The position numbers and the translations under genes are program-made. From positions 62,001 to 126,000 of the forward strand of contig NZ_JABBCQ020000005.1 in assembly GCF_012844455.2 (NCBI RefSeq): a DNA stretch of 64,000 bases, given 5' to 3'. The notes beneath the pieces were generated by a model. That model saw only the letters and a program-made list of their open reading frames with translations, was not told the origin of the DNA and searched no databases. Shown piece by piece: positions 35,274 to 44,397 of this stretch. This DNA is from Comamonas suwonensis. Lineage in GTDB: Bacteria > Pseudomonadota > Gammaproteobacteria > Burkholderiales > Burkholderiaceae_C. Every line of letters starts with the position of its first letter. The stretch's first letter is position 1.

Positions 35274-36236
35274 CTAGCGCGTTTCTCGCACCCCAAGCCA
35301 GACGCCAAGCAGGCCGCTGAGTGTGACAACGCTCATGCCTGCCAGTGACAGTGCATCCGGCATCTGCCCAAAGAACAGCCAGCCCATCAGCATGGCAAAG
35401 CCGATCTGACTGTAGAGAAATGGCGCCACGGTGGCTGGTGAGGCGTATGTGTAGGCCTGCAGCAGCATCAGGTGGCCAATGCCGCTGCAAAGCCCCATGA
35501 CTGCAGCTGCAGCATAGATTTGCCAGTGGTCGATGGGCTGCCATACCCAACCTACCAAGGGCGTGGTCAACAAGATGGGTAGCCAGGTAGAGTAAATCTG
35601 GGTGGTGGAAGGGGAGTCCAGGCGCGAGAGGCGGCTGCCCAGTACTTGGTATGTGGTGCCGCAAATCAGCAAACCCACGGGCCAGAGAGCTGACAGGCCC
35701 AAACTATGGCCGTCATTTTCTGGGCGGACAATGACGATCACTGCGAGCAAGCCCATCACTAGCAATGCCCAGCGCGCAGTGCTGACTCGCTCTTTAAAAA
35801 TGAGCGCAGAGGCCACGACGATAAACAGGGGAGCTGCAGACCAGATGGCAGTGAAGTTGGCCAGAGGCATGCTCTGAATGCAGAAAAATGCGCAAACTGT
35901 GGTCAAGAGACCGGCAACGGCTCGCAGCAACTGAAATTTCAGGTGTGGGGTTTTGAGTGCGCCAAAGCCGTGCCTTGGCAAGACCAGAGCGCTGGTCACG
36001 CAGGCCTGCGCCAGAAAGCGTAGCCACAGCACCATGAGTACGGGTAGAAGCTGGCCGCTGAATTTGGTGGCACTATCCAGAACCGCAAATAGCGCACAGG
36101 CTGCAACGGTGAGTATGACGCCAAGAGCTGCAGACTGTGCTGACGGCGAGAGAAAAGAGAGCCGGCGAGAACACATATCTGGGGCGAGTTGATGTGGCGA
36201 TGGTAGTGAAGCAAGGCGGGAATTCTGGGATGGCAT
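35274..36236 (-). CDS. DMT-family (EamA) membrane transporter
   Basis: About 320 residues with ten predicted helices in two EamA repeats (VILTVAACALFAVLDSATKF starts the first; LWPVGLLICGTTYQVLGSRL the second). Substrate unknown; many EamA proteins export amino acids or metabolites. The start is uncertain: ATG 36236 or ATG 36176 (MCSRRLSF). It is convergent with ung, 9 bases between ends. Confidence 0.85.
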   Translation of the reverse strand: MPSQNSRLASLPSPHQLAPDMCSRRLSFLSPSAQSAALGVILTVAACALFAVLDSATKFSGQLLPVLMVLWLRFLAQACVTSALVLPRHGFGALKTPHLKFQLLRAVAGLLTTVCAFFCIQSMPLANFTAIWSAAPLFIVVASALIFKERVSTARWALLVMGLLAVIVIVRPENDGHSLGLSALWPVGLLICGTTYQVLGSRLSRLDSPSTTQIYSTWLPILLTTPLVGWVWQPIDHWQIYAAAAVMGLCSGIGHLMLLQAYTYASPATVAPFLYSQIGFAMLMGWLFFGQMPDALSLAGMSVVTLSGLLGVWLGVRETR

Positions 36237-36252
36237 CACTATCCATTGCGCG

Positions 36253-36286
36253 AATAAAAAAAGCCCGCGAAGGTTGACGCGGGCTT
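36253..36286 (-). terminator. Rho-independent terminator of the wzz-like gene
   Basis: Stem AAGCCCGCG / CGCGGGCTT (36261-36269, 36278-36286), with the A-run at 36253-36262 giving a U-run for leftward transcription. Confidence 0.92.
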
Positions 36287-36304
36287 GAGAGGCGATTGTT
36301 TGAT

Positions 36305-37165
36305 TTACCAGGGCATCGCGCTGCGAATGCGGGCCAGCTTTTCGGCTTGTTCAGGCGAAGACTCTTTGGCCGTGCGCAGGGCTTGTCGAATGAAAACGAA
36401 CAGCAGCAATACAAAGGCCGTCGCGACTGCGCCACCAATGGCCAGTAGTGATTTCTTGGGTTTGATGGATTGCTCAGGCAAGGTTGGCGTCTGAATGACG
36501 TCGTCCTTGTCCAGACCTTCGATACGGCGCTCCATATCCAGAATAGCTCTTTGGCGACCGCTGTTGGCCGAAAGAAGCTCGCCATAAAGGCGGCTGGTCG
36601 CTTCGCTCACGCTTTTGCCAGATGCAATATTGGTGGCAGTCTCATGCTCCAGCTTGAGAGCTTCTTGCAAGCGTACTTTCTCGCTATCCAGCTGCATTTG
36701 AAGCTGCTTCTTCTCTAGGCCGCGCGGCTTGCTGAACGGGAAAAGCGTGTCCAGCAAAGCCTGGTTCAACTTTTGAGCGGCTTCAGGCGATTTAGCTTGT
36801 GTCTCAATGTTCAGCAGCTTGTCTTGTTTGCCGACGCTGACCTTAATGCGTTTGCTGAGTTTTTTGTAAATTTCTTCGGCGGTCAGACCGTCATCCAGGC
36901 CTGCAACGGGGGCAATCTGGTGAAGAACGTCGGCGGACATCACCAAGCTGGCGGCCATAGGGGCCGAGAAGCTTGATCCAGGGCGCTCTACTTGAACAGC
37001 GGAGCTGCTTTCGAAAGTCTTTGGAATGACAAAACCAATGCCAAATGCCACGATTCCTGCGATCAGTGGCCCAAAAATTAAAAGCTTCCAGTTTTCTGCG
37101 AGTGTGACCAGGAGATCCAGCAGATCAAGCTCTTCATCTTGTGGGTTTTGGTTTTGTATTTCCAT
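36305..37165 (-). CDS. Wzz-like polysaccharide chain-length determinant
   Basis: A 286-residue protein using ATG 37165. An N-terminal helix (about 27-47, LLIFGPLIAGIVAFGIGFVIP) and a C-terminal helix (SLLAIGGAVATAFVLLLFVF) bracket a periplasmic, partly coiled-coil domain, the Wzz/PCP topology. It would set the length of O-antigen or a related polymer. No glycosyltransferase, Wzx or Wzy gene is nearby, so it is an orphan. The composition is slightly AT-richer than that of its neighbours. Confidence 0.85.
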   Translation of the reverse strand: MEIQNQNPQDEELDLLDLLVTLAENWKLLIFGPLIAGIVAFGIGFVIPKTFESSSAVQVERPGSSFSAPMAASLVMSADVLHQIAPVAGLDDGLTAEEIYKKLSKRIKVSVGKQDKLLNIETQAKSPEAAQKLNQALLDTLFPFSKPRGLEKKQLQMQLDSEKVRLQEALKLEHETATNIASGKSVSEATSRLYGELLSANSGRQRAILDMERRIEGLDKDDVIQTPTLPEQSIKPKKSLLAIGGAVATAFVLLLFVFIRQALRTAKESSPEQAEKLARIRSAMPW

Positions 37166-37232
37166 TGAGTTCTTACGAATGAGCAAATATTTTGACTAAA
37201 CCGAAGAATCTACCACCAAGCAGTGATTCAAG

Positions 37233-37275
37233 TTGCATTTCATGTAACTCGATATTCCAAGTGCATGAAATGCAA
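37233..37275. repeat. 12-bp perfect inverted repeat upstream of the wzz-like gene
   Basis: TTGCATTTCATG (37233-37244) and its exact complement CATGAAATGCAA (37264-37275), with a 19-base loop. It lies between the queA end and the wzz-like start and could be an operator or a processed hairpin. It lacks a T-run. Confidence 0.65.
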
Positions 37276-37292
37276 GTTCACTTTGTCGTTAA

Positions 37293-38381
37293 TCAGCGCT
37301 TGCGCTCCAGCAACATCGAGTCGCCGTAGCTGAAGAAGCGGTAGTGCTGGGCAATCGCATGTTGGTACATGCCCATGATGTGCTCATAGCCAGCGAAGGC
37401 GCTGACCAGCATCATCAGCGTGCTTTTGGGCAGGTGAAAGTTGGTGATCAGCATGTCCACGACCTGGTACTGAAAGCCGGGGGTGATGAAGATGCTGGTG
37501 TCGCCCGTAATATTGCCGTATTTGGCCCAGGATTCCAGCGTGCGCACGGTGGTCGTGCCTACGGCGATGATTCGGCCGCCGCGCTGGCGGCAGCGCTCCA
37601 TGGCGGCTAGCGTGGCCATAGGGACGTCGTACCACTCGCTGTGCATGGTGTGGTCGGCCAAGTTTTCGGTCTTTACGGGCTGGAAGGTGCCTGCGCCTAC
37701 GTGCAAAGTGACGCTGGCGCGCTCCACGCCCTTGGCTTCGAGGGCGGCGAGCACGGATTCGTCAAAGTGCAGGGCGGCTGTCGGTGCTGCTACCGCACCG
37801 GGGTGGGCTGCAAACACGGTTTGATAGCGCTCGCTGTCTTCTTTTTCGTCAGGGTCATGCTCGGCGTTTTGCTGGCGCTCGATATAGGGGGGCAGCGGCA
37901 GGTGACCGAACTGCTCCAGCAAATCGTAGGGCGACGCGCCGTTGATGCCTTTGAAGGAAAGGTGAAACAGCGGGCCGTTTTCATCGGGCCAGCGGCCCAG
38001 CAGGGTCGCTTCAAACCCGCCATTTTTCAGACCGCCGCACAGGTGAATTTTTGCGCCGGGCAAGGGTTTCTTGCTCACGCGCATATGGGCTACGACTTCG
38101 TTGTTCTGCAGCACGCGCTCAACCAGAAGCTCAATCTTGCCGCCGCTGGCTTTTTCGCCAAAGACGCGTGCCTTGATGACTTTGGTGTCATTGAAGACCA
38201 GCAGATCGCCGCTCTGCAGCAGATCGGGCAGTTCGCGGAAGATTCGGTCGGTGGGTGGGAGGCTACGGCCATCAAGCAGGCGCGATGCGCTGCGAACGGC
38301 GGTGGGATGCTGGGCAATCAGCGACTCTGGCAGGTCAAAGTCGAAATCGCTGAGAGTGAATTCACGGGTGCTGGAAGACAT
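37293..38381 (-). CDS. queA: tRNA preQ1(34) S-adenosylmethionine ribosyltransferase-isomerase
   Basis: A 362-residue enzyme that forms epoxyqueuosine on tRNA. Typical blocks are [61 protein letters not shown] and [21 protein letters not shown] short acidic insertion ([11 protein letters not shown], about residue 165-180) is typical of betaproteobacterial forms. Confidence 0.96.
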   Translation of the reverse strand: MSSSTREFTLSDFDFDLPESLIAQHPTAVRSASRLLDGRSLPPTDRIFRELPDLLQSGDLLVFNDTKVIKARVFGEKASGGKIELLVERVLQNNEVVAHMRVSKKPLPGAKIHLCGGLKNGGFEATLLGRWPDENGPLFHLSFKGINGASPYDLLEQFGHLPLPPYIERQQNAEHDPDEKEDSERYQTVFAAHPGAVAAPTAALHFDESVLAALEAKGVERASVTLHVGAGTFQPVKTENLADHTMHSEWYDVPMATLAAMERCRQRGGRIIAVGTTTVRTLESWAKYGNITGDTSIFITPGFQYQVVDMLITNFHLPKSTLMMLVSAFAGYEHIMGMYQHAIAQHYRFFSYGDSMLLERKR

Positions 38382-38468
38382 GCGGGGCTTGAGGGCCGAA
38401 CGGGGCCCGTTCCAAGTTCAATCAAACAAGTGTGCGATTGTCTCAAATCACCATTAGGGCTGCAGCCC

Positions 38469-39689
38469 TCAGGGGTGTGCCGTAGTGAAACCGTGCCACA
38501 AATCTTCCAGATTCTTGAAAGGCCAGTCCGCAGGATCTTCACGCCCGGTGATGCTGTTGCGGGCAATGGGCGTGGCCAGGTCCACAATCTCGGGGGTAAT
38601 GCGCCGCTGTTCGCGCAGGCAGTAAAAGCGCTTGACCTGCGGAGTCAGCAGGCGGCTTTCAGAGACATCAATCACCACGGCCAGATGCTCGGACTGCAGG
38701 CGCACCAAAGATCCCAGAGGGTAGATGCCGACGGTCTGAACAAATTGCTCAAAGATGCTCTTGTCGAACTGCTGAGGGGCCCACTGCGCCATGCGCTGTA
38801 GTGCAATGGCCGGCTGCCAGCCTTCCTTGTAAGGGCGGTCTGAGGTGATAGCGTCATACACATCGCAAATAGATGCCATGCGAGCCAGCAGGCTGATTTC
38901 GCCCTGTTTCAAACCATCAGGGTAGCCAGAACCATCCACTTTCTCATGGTGATGCAGGCAGGCCTCGGTAATAGCCTCATCCAGCCCCAGTGGCTGAAGA
39001 ATCTCGAAGCCCCATTGCGAATGCGCTTTCATGATGGCCCATTCCTGCTGGTCCAGCGGGCCGGGCTTGTTGAGCACGGCCAAGGGAACGCGGGTCTTGC
39101 CTACATCGTGCAGCAGGCCTACCAAACCTGCCTGGCGCACGCTGTCATCGTCCTGCCCCATGCGGCGCGCCAGCCCAATCATCAGCGCCCCCACGGCGAT
39201 GCTATGCATATAGGAGTAGTTGTCGGCCGTCTTCAAGCGCACCAGGCTGATCAGTGCATGAGGATTGCGCTTGATGGAGAGCGTCATCTCATCGACCAGT
39301 TGCACCGATGCAGGTAGATCCGGCGAGTGGCCGAGCCGGATGTCCTGGAGCATGGTCTTGAGCGTTTCGCGGGCCTGACCAATGATTTCGCGGGCCTGAT
39401 GCAGCTCCTTGCTGGTGCTGATGGGCTTGATCTGCGGGGCGGGTTGCTGATCTGCCTCATCGGCAGGCGAAGCGACCTCTTTAGCGGCGACTATTTCGAC
39501 CGGCAGGTCCGCGCCTTTGCTGGTATCTATCCACACCTGACGGACAGTGGTTGCACGCAGACGCTCAAGGTCACTGGGCTGAGTGAGCAGGAAACGGGTG
39601 CGCAGAAAGGGGTGTTCCATCCATGAGCCACAAAACTCGTGCACAAACATTTCAGGGCAGAGGTGCTCGACAGCAATGCGCTTCAACAT
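38469..39689 (-). CDS. HD-GYP domain protein (putative c-di-GMP phosphodiesterase)
   Basis: A 406-residue protein. The N-terminal DUF3391 domain (about 1-130, RIAVEHLCPEMFVHEF, FLLTQPSDLERLR) is followed by the HD-GYP domain (about 160-320), with LLHDVGKTRVPLAVLNKPG, HHHEKVDGSGYPDGLKQGEI and RMASICDVYDAITSDRPYKE. All metal-binding His/Asp residues and the GYP triad appear present, so hydrolysis of cyclic di-GMP is likely. It could influence the Flp/Tad-linked biofilm lifestyle but is not physically linked to it. Divergent from recG. Confidence 0.92.
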   Translation of the reverse strand: MLKRIAVEHLCPEMFVHEFCGSWMEHPFLRTRFLLTQPSDLERLRATTVRQVWIDTSKGADLPVEIVAAKEVASPADEADQQPAPQIKPISTSKELHQAREIIGQARETLKTMLQDIRLGHSPDLPASVQLVDEMTLSIKRNPHALISLVRLKTADNYSYMHSIAVGALMIGLARRMGQDDDSVRQAGLVGLLHDVGKTRVPLAVLNKPGPLDQQEWAIMKAHSQWGFEILQPLGLDEAITEACLHHHEKVDGSGYPDGLKQGEISLLARMASICDVYDAITSDRPYKEGWQPAIALQRMAQWAPQQFDKSIFEQFVQTVGIYPLGSLVRLQSEHLAVVIDVSESRLLTPQVKRFYCLREQRRITPEIVDLATPIARNSITGREDPADWPFKNLEDLWHGFTTAHP

Positions 39690-39782
39690 GGAATATCAAA
39701 AAAACATAGGGTAACAAATTGAGATGTTAGCGATTTTGACGGCAGCTCGCTGACAAACGGCTGCTGGAAAACGTGCAAAATG

Positions 39783-39798
39783 CTGTATATAAATACAC
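39783..39798 (+). promoter_or_regulatory. LexA (SOS) box-like sequence upstream of recG
   Basis: CTGTATATAAATACAC matches the CTGT-N8-ACAG consensus, with an alternating AT core, in all but the final base. It lies 41 bases before the proposed recG start and 94 bases before the divergent HD-GYP gene. Confidence 0.5.
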
Positions 39799-39838
39799 TA
39801 TTTGCCTGTGAGTGGGCAGTGTAGCCAAGGAGTCTGAG

Positions 39839-42037
39839 TTGTCTGTGTCAAAAAAGCCTGTTGCCGAGCCGAAGCCTGCTGCTAAGGCAGATTCCGCCAA
39901 GCGCGGTGCTGGCCGTGCCAAGAAGGCTGGGGCAGACACTGAGGCTGCGCCCAAAAAGACCATCAGCCCAGCCCAGCAAGCGCTTATCAAGCTAGGGCTG
40001 ACGCGTGATATCGATCTGGCCCTGCACCTGCCGCTGCGTTACGAGGATGAAACCCGCATCACCCCGCTGAAGAACGCACGGGATGGCGATACGGTGCAGA
40101 TCGAAGCCAGGGTTATGCATAGCGAGGTGCAATTGCGTCCCCGGCGCATGCTCAAAGTTACCGTGGATGACGGCACAGGCACTTGCCTGCTGACCTTTTT
40201 CAGCTTCTACCCGTCGCAGCAAAAAACCATGGCCGTGGGTGCGTGCCTGCGCATCAGGGGCGAGGTCAAGGGCGGCTTCTGGGGGCGGCAGATGATGCAC
40301 CCGGCCTTTCGCGTGGCGGGCGGTGAGCTGCCCACGGCGCTGACGCCTGTCTATCCCGCTACGGCCACGCTGCCCCAGGCGTATCTGCGCCGGGCTATTG
40401 CCACGGCCTTGCTGCGTGCTGATCTGGCAGAAACCCTGCCGCATGGTGAGCAGCCCCCTGTGGCGCAGTTTTATGGTCAAAACGGCTTGCAGCCCTTTTA
40501 TGATCTACGCAATGCGCTCACCTTTTTGCATCACCCGACGGCGGATGTAGCGCTGGTCACGCTGGAAGATCACTCCCACCCCGCCTGGCAGCGCCTGAAG
40601 GCTGAAGAGCTGCTGGCCCAGCAACTGTCGCAATACGAAGCCAAGCGCGAGCGAGCCAGGCTGCGTGCTCCGGTGCTCAAGCCGCTGGCGGACATGCCAG
40701 ACCTGACGCAGCAATTCCTGGCCCAGCTGCCGTTTGGCCTGACCGGGGCGCAGCAGCGTGTGGTGGCCGAGATTCGAAACGATATGGAGCGCCGCATTCC
40801 CATGCACCGCCTGCTGCAGGGCGATGTGGGGTCGGGGAAAACCGTGGTGGCAGCACTCTCGGCCATGGCCTGCATTGAGGCAGGCTGGCAATGTGCACTG
40901 ATGGCACCTACCGAAATTCTGGCCGAGCAGCATTTTGGCAAGCTGGTCGGCTGGCTGGAGCCGATTTTGGGGCCCTTGGGCAAAAAGGTGGCATGGCTGG
41001 CGGGAGCGCAAAAGAAGAAAGAGCGGGGCGAAATGCTGGCGCTGGTGGCCAGCGGCGAGGCCGCGCTGGTCGTCGGCACCCACGCAGTGATTCAAGACCA
41101 GGTGCAATTCAAAAATCTGGCGCTGGCGGTGATTGATGAGCAGCATCGCTTTGGCGTGGCCCAGCGTCTGGCGCTGCGGCAAAAGCTGGCGGCGACGGGG
41201 CTTGAGCCGCATATGCTCATGATGAGCGCCACGCCCATCCCGCGCACGCTGGCCATGAGCTATTACGCCGACCTCGATGTTTCCACCATCGACGAGCTGC
41301 CGCCGGGGCGCACGCCCATCGTCACCAAGCTGATTGGTGACAGCCGCAAAGACGAGGTGATTGAGCGCATTGCGGCGCAGGTCACCAGCGGCAGGCAGGT
41401 GTACTGGGTTTGCCCGCTGATTGAAGAGAGCGAGGCGCTGGACCTTTCCAACGCCACGGCCACGCATGAACATTTGAGCGAGATGCTGCCAGGCGTCATG
41501 GTCGGCCTGCTGCATTCGCGCATGCCCACGGCTGAAAAAAAGGCCGTGATGGAGCTGTTCTCGGCCGGCATCATGGGCGTGTTGGTCTCCACCACCGTGA
41601 TTGAAGTCGGTGTGGACGTGCCCAACGCCAGCTTGATGGTGATTGAGCATTCCGAGCGCTTTGGCCTCTCGCAGCTGCACCAGTTGCGTGGGCGCGTGGG
41701 GCGCGGAGCCGCCGCATCGGCTTGCGTGCTGCTTTATTCGGTGAACGACAACGGGAGACTGTCCGATACCGGCAAAGAGCGCCTGCGCGCCATGGCTGAA
41801 ACCAATGACGGCTTCGAAATCGCCCGGCGCGACCTGGAAATTCGTGGCCCTGGCGAGTTTCTGGGTGCGCGGCAATCAGGCGCAGCCATGCTGCGCTTTG
41901 CCGATCTGGAGCAGGATGTGCTGCTGCTGGACTGGGCGCGAGAACTGGCGCCACGTATGCTTGAACAAAACCCCATGCTGGCCGCGCGCCATGTCAGCCG
42001 CTGGTTGGGTGGAAAAGCCGAGTATCTAAAGGCCTGA
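39839..42037 (+). CDS. recG: ATP-dependent DNA helicase RecG
   Basis: About 732 residues. The TTG at 39839 follows AAGGAG by 6 bases; a GTG at 39812 is less well placed. A Lys/Ala-rich N-terminal extension (~45 residues) precedes the wedge/OB domain (RYEDETRITPL, KVTVDDGTGTCLLTFFSFY). The helicase motifs follow: LLQGDVGSGKTVVA, MAPTEILAEQHF, VIDEQHRFGVAQR (DEQH box), MSATPIPRTLAM, VSTTVIEVGVDVPNA and QLRGRVGRG. It remodels stalled replication forks and Holliday junctions. Confidence 0.96.
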   Translation: MSVSKKPVAEPKPAAKADSAKRGAGRAKKAGADTEAAPKKTISPAQQALIKLGLTRDIDLALHLPLRYEDETRITPLKNARDGDTVQIEARVMHSEVQLRPRRMLKVTVDDGTGTCLLTFFSFYPSQQKTMAVGACLRIRGEVKGGFWGRQMMHPAFRVAGGELPTALTPVYPATATLPQAYLRRAIATALLRADLAETLPHGEQPPVAQFYGQNGLQPFYDLRNALTFLHHPTADVALVTLEDHSHPAWQRLKAEELLAQQLSQYEAKRERARLRAPVLKPLADMPDLTQQFLAQLPFGLTGAQQRVVAEIRNDMERRIPMHRLLQGDVGSGKTVVAALSAMACIEAGWQCALMAPTEILAEQHFGKLVGWLEPILGPLGKKVAWLAGAQKKKERGEMLALVASGEAALVVGTHAVIQDQVQFKNLALAVIDEQHRFGVAQRLALRQKLAATGLEPHMLMMSATPIPRTLAMSYYADLDVSTIDELPPGRTPIVTKLIGDSRKDEVIERIAAQVTSGRQVYWVCPLIEESEALDLSNATATHEHLSEMLPGVMVGLLHSRMPTAEKKAVMELFSAGIMGVLVSTTVIEVGVDVPNASLMVIEHSERFGLSQLHQLRGRVGRGAAASACVLLYSVNDNGRLSDTGKERLRAMAETNDGFEIARRDLEIRGPGEFLGARQSGAAMLRFADLEQDVLLLDWARELAPRMLEQNPMLAARHVSRWLGGKAEYLKA

Positions 42038-42151
42038 AAACGGCTAATGTGTGCTGAAACGTAACTGGTTATGCTGTTTTAGGAATATCTGTAATCCTTT
42101 GCCGATCCGATATGTGATTGAATGCAAGAAAAGAGATGAGTCAATGCTGTT

Positions 42152-42166
42152 ATTGATAGTCTCAAT
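42152..42166 (+). promoter_or_regulatory. LysR-type box upstream of oxyR
   Basis: ATTGATAGTCTCAAT is a 15-base interrupted palindrome with T-N11-A symmetry, ending 14 bases before the oxyR start. Autoregulation by OxyR is plausible; no Shine-Dalgarno sequence is visible in the same stretch. Confidence 0.35.
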
Positions 42167-42180
42167 TACCCACTCTCTAA

Positions 42181-43149
42181 ATGACTCTCACTGAATTGAA
42201 GTACATCGTGGCCGTGGCCCGGGAAAAGCACTTTGGCCGTGCTGCCGAAGCCTGCTACGTCTCCCAGCCCACGCTGTCCGTGGCCATCAAGAAGCTGGAA
42301 GAAGAGCTGGATGTCAAGATTTTTGAGCGCAGTGCTGGGGAAGTGTCGGTGACCTCGCTGGGCGAGGAAATCGTGCGCCAGGCACAAAGCGTGCTGGAGC
42401 AGGCCAGCGAGATCAAAGAAATTGCCAAGCGTGGCAAGGACCCTCTGTCCGGCGTACTGACGCTGGGTGTGATCTACACCATCGGCCCTTATCTGCTCCC
42501 GGATCTGGTGCGCAACTCCATCAACATGACGCCGCAAATGCCGCTGATGCTGCAGGAGAACTTCACCATCAAGCTGCTGGAGATGCTGCGCACGGGTGAG
42601 ATTGACTGCGCCATCATGGCCGAGCCTTTCCCGGATACCGGTCTGGCGCTGGCCCCACTCTACGATGAGCCCTTCATGGCCGCCGTTCCCAGTGCGCACC
42701 CGCTGGCCCAAAAAACCAGCGTCTCCACCACCGATCTCAAGAACGAGACCATGCTGCTGCTGGGTGCGGGCCACTGCTTCCGTGACCATGTGCTGGAGGT
42801 CTGCCCCGAATTTGCGCGCTACGCCAGCAATTCCGAAGGCATTCGCCGCACGTTTGAAGGCTCGTCGCTGGAAACCATCAAATACATGGTGGCTGCTGGC
42901 ATGGGCGTGACCTTGGTGCCGCGCCTGTCCGTGCCCGAAGAAGCGCTGGTTGCCACCGAGCGCCGCCGCCGCGTGGATGAGCCACATATCCGCTACCTGC
43001 CCATTCATGAGGAAGACGGCATTGCGCCGCCCACCCGCCGCGTGGTGCTGGCATGGCGCCGCAGCTTTACGCGTTATGAAGCGATTGCGGCACTGCGCAA
43101 CGCTGTGTATGCCAGCCCGCTGCCCGGTGTGCAGCGTCTGTCCGAGTAA
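42181..43149 (+). CDS. oxyR: Hydrogen-peroxide sensing LysR regulator OxyR
   Basis: A 322-residue LysR-type regulator. The N-terminal HTH is TELKYIVAVAREKHFGRAAE ACYVSQPTLSVAIKKLE. The redox pair falls at residues 199 and 208 (GHCFRDHVLEVC), the same numbering as the E. coli peroxide-sensing cysteines, which strongly supports OxyR. It lies directly after recG, an arrangement known in other betaproteobacteria, and should control catalase and peroxidase genes elsewhere. Confidence 0.95.
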   Translation: MTLTELKYIVAVAREKHFGRAAEACYVSQPTLSVAIKKLEEELDVKIFERSAGEVSVTSLGEEIVRQAQSVLEQASEIKEIAKRGKDPLSGVLTLGVIYTIGPYLLPDLVRNSINMTPQMPLMLQENFTIKLLEMLRTGEIDCAIMAEPFPDTGLALAPLYDEPFMAAVPSAHPLAQKTSVSTTDLKNETMLLLGAGHCFRDHVLEVCPEFARYASNSEGIRRTFEGSSLETIKYMVAAGMGVTLVPRLSVPEEALVATERRRRVDEPHIRYLPIHEEDGIAPPTRRVVLAWRRSFTRYEAIAALRNAVYASPLPGVQRLSE

Positions 43150-43177
43150 AAATCGTTCGCAGTGGCAGACTCTTCCC

Positions 43178-43203
43178 AAGGCCGCTGAATGCGGCCTTTT
43201 TCA
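43178..43203 (+). terminator. Rho-independent terminator after oxyR
   Basis: Stem AAGGCCGC / GCGGCCTT with loop TGAAT and a T-run. Confidence 0.88.
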
Positions 43204-43294
43204 TGCTCGCTGAATGGCTATGTGGCTGCGACGGTGACGGTGCTGCGTTTATGCGCGGCACAATAAGCGCAGCCGTAAACCCAAGACTTTTGCC

Positions 43295-44185
43295 ATGACT
43301 GCCTCCAACCCCATCGCTCCAGCAGCGCAGCGCAGCCGCCTGTCGCTGTATCTGGATTTGATTCGCTTTAACCGCCCTGCTGGCTGGCTGGTGCTGGTCT
43401 GGCCCACGCTGGTGGCGCTGTGGGTCGCATCCAATGGCTTTCCGGGCTGGCATTTGCTCATTGTCTTTGTGCTGGGCACGGTACTCATGCGCAGCGCGGG
43501 CTGCACCATCAACGACATTGCAGACCGCGACTTTGACCGGCATGTGAAGCGCACTACCAATCGCCCCATCACCAGTGGGCAGGTCTCTGTCAAAGAGGCT
43601 GCCATGGTCGGCCTGGTGCTCACGCTGATTTCATTCGGTCTGGTGCTGTCTACGCGCTGGGAAGCGGTGGCATGGTCGGTGCCGGCGGTGTTGTTCACCA
43701 TCCTCTACCCCTTCACCAAACGCTTTTTTGCCATGCCCCAGGCCTTTCTGGGCATTGCGTTCAACTTTGGCATCGTGATTGCCTTTGCGGCGGTGGCGGG
43801 CGAGGTCAACGCCACGGCGTGGACGCTATGGCTGGCCAATATGTTTCTGGTGCTGGCCTATGACACCGAATACGCCATGGTGGATCGTGACGATGATTTG
43901 AAGATCGGCATGAAGACCTCGGCCATCACGCTGGGCCGCTTTGATGTGCTGGGTGTCATGGTGTTTTTTGCTCTGTGCTGGGGGCTGACGGCCGGGGTGC
44001 TGGCGTCGTATCAGCTGGGCTGGCCGTTCTGGCTGGGCATGGGCGTGGCTGCTGCGCAGATCGTCTGGCACTACACACTGATTCGCAACCGCACGCGCGA
44101 GGGCTGCTTCGTGGCCTTCAGCAAGAGCCACTGGATTGGAGCCAGCATCTTTGCTGGCGTGGTATTGGGGTTTGCATTCCGATAG
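43295..44185 (+). CDS. ubiA: 4-hydroxybenzoate polyprenyltransferase
   Basis: A 296-residue integral membrane prenyltransferase of ubiquinone synthesis. The two Asp-rich motifs are [19 protein letters not shown] and [20 protein letters not shown], in a frame of eight to nine helices. The length is normal. The ATG at 43295 is preceded by poor Shine-Dalgarno sequence. It is an independent unit after the oxyR terminator. Confidence 0.96.
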   Translation: MTASNPIAPAAQRSRLSLYLDLIRFNRPAGWLVLVWPTLVALWVASNGFPGWHLLIVFVLGTVLMRSAGCTINDIADRDFDRHVKRTTNRPITSGQVSVKEAAMVGLVLTLISFGLVLSTRWEAVAWSVPAVLFTILYPFTKRFFAMPQAFLGIAFNFGIVIAFAAVAGEVNATAWTLWLANMFLVLAYDTEYAMVDRDDDLKIGMKTSAITLGRFDVLGVMVFFALCWGLTAGVLASYQLGWPFWLGMGVAAAQIVWHYTLIRNRTREGCFVAFSKSHWIGASIFAGVVLGFAFR

Positions 44186-44187
44186 TA

Positions 44188-44232
44188 AATTTTTTTGATA
44201 GCTGGTTGCGTCCGTATAGAAAGCCTTTGAAG
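44188..44232 (+). repeat. Dispersed repeat, copy 7
   Basis: Reads TTTTTTTGATAGCTGGTTGC then GTCCGTATAGAAAGCC just after the ubiA stop. The rest of the gap to 44397 contains no gene that I can support. Confidence 0.55.
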
Positions 44233-44397
44233 TGGTTTTGATTGATTTTTTGCTTCAGGGCATTACATGTTGTTTGGGCTTCATCAAATTTTTTTGATGT
44301 CTCTAGCCTGCTTCTTACTCTAGGCTGTTACCCAATCGTTCTGCGCATTCGCCGGTGCAGGTTTGGGGTGTTGAAAACATGAATAGGAGTGCTTGTT

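Noticed and set aside
37641..38801. Plus-strand open frame of ~386 codons
   Set aside because: Antisense across queA and the HD-GYP gene, both certain.
40505..41875. Long open frame (over 450 codons) on the minus strand
   Set aside because: Antisense to recG, which has all helicase motifs; the antisense translation is His/Gln/Arg-rich with no domain. Typical GC-rich shadow frame.
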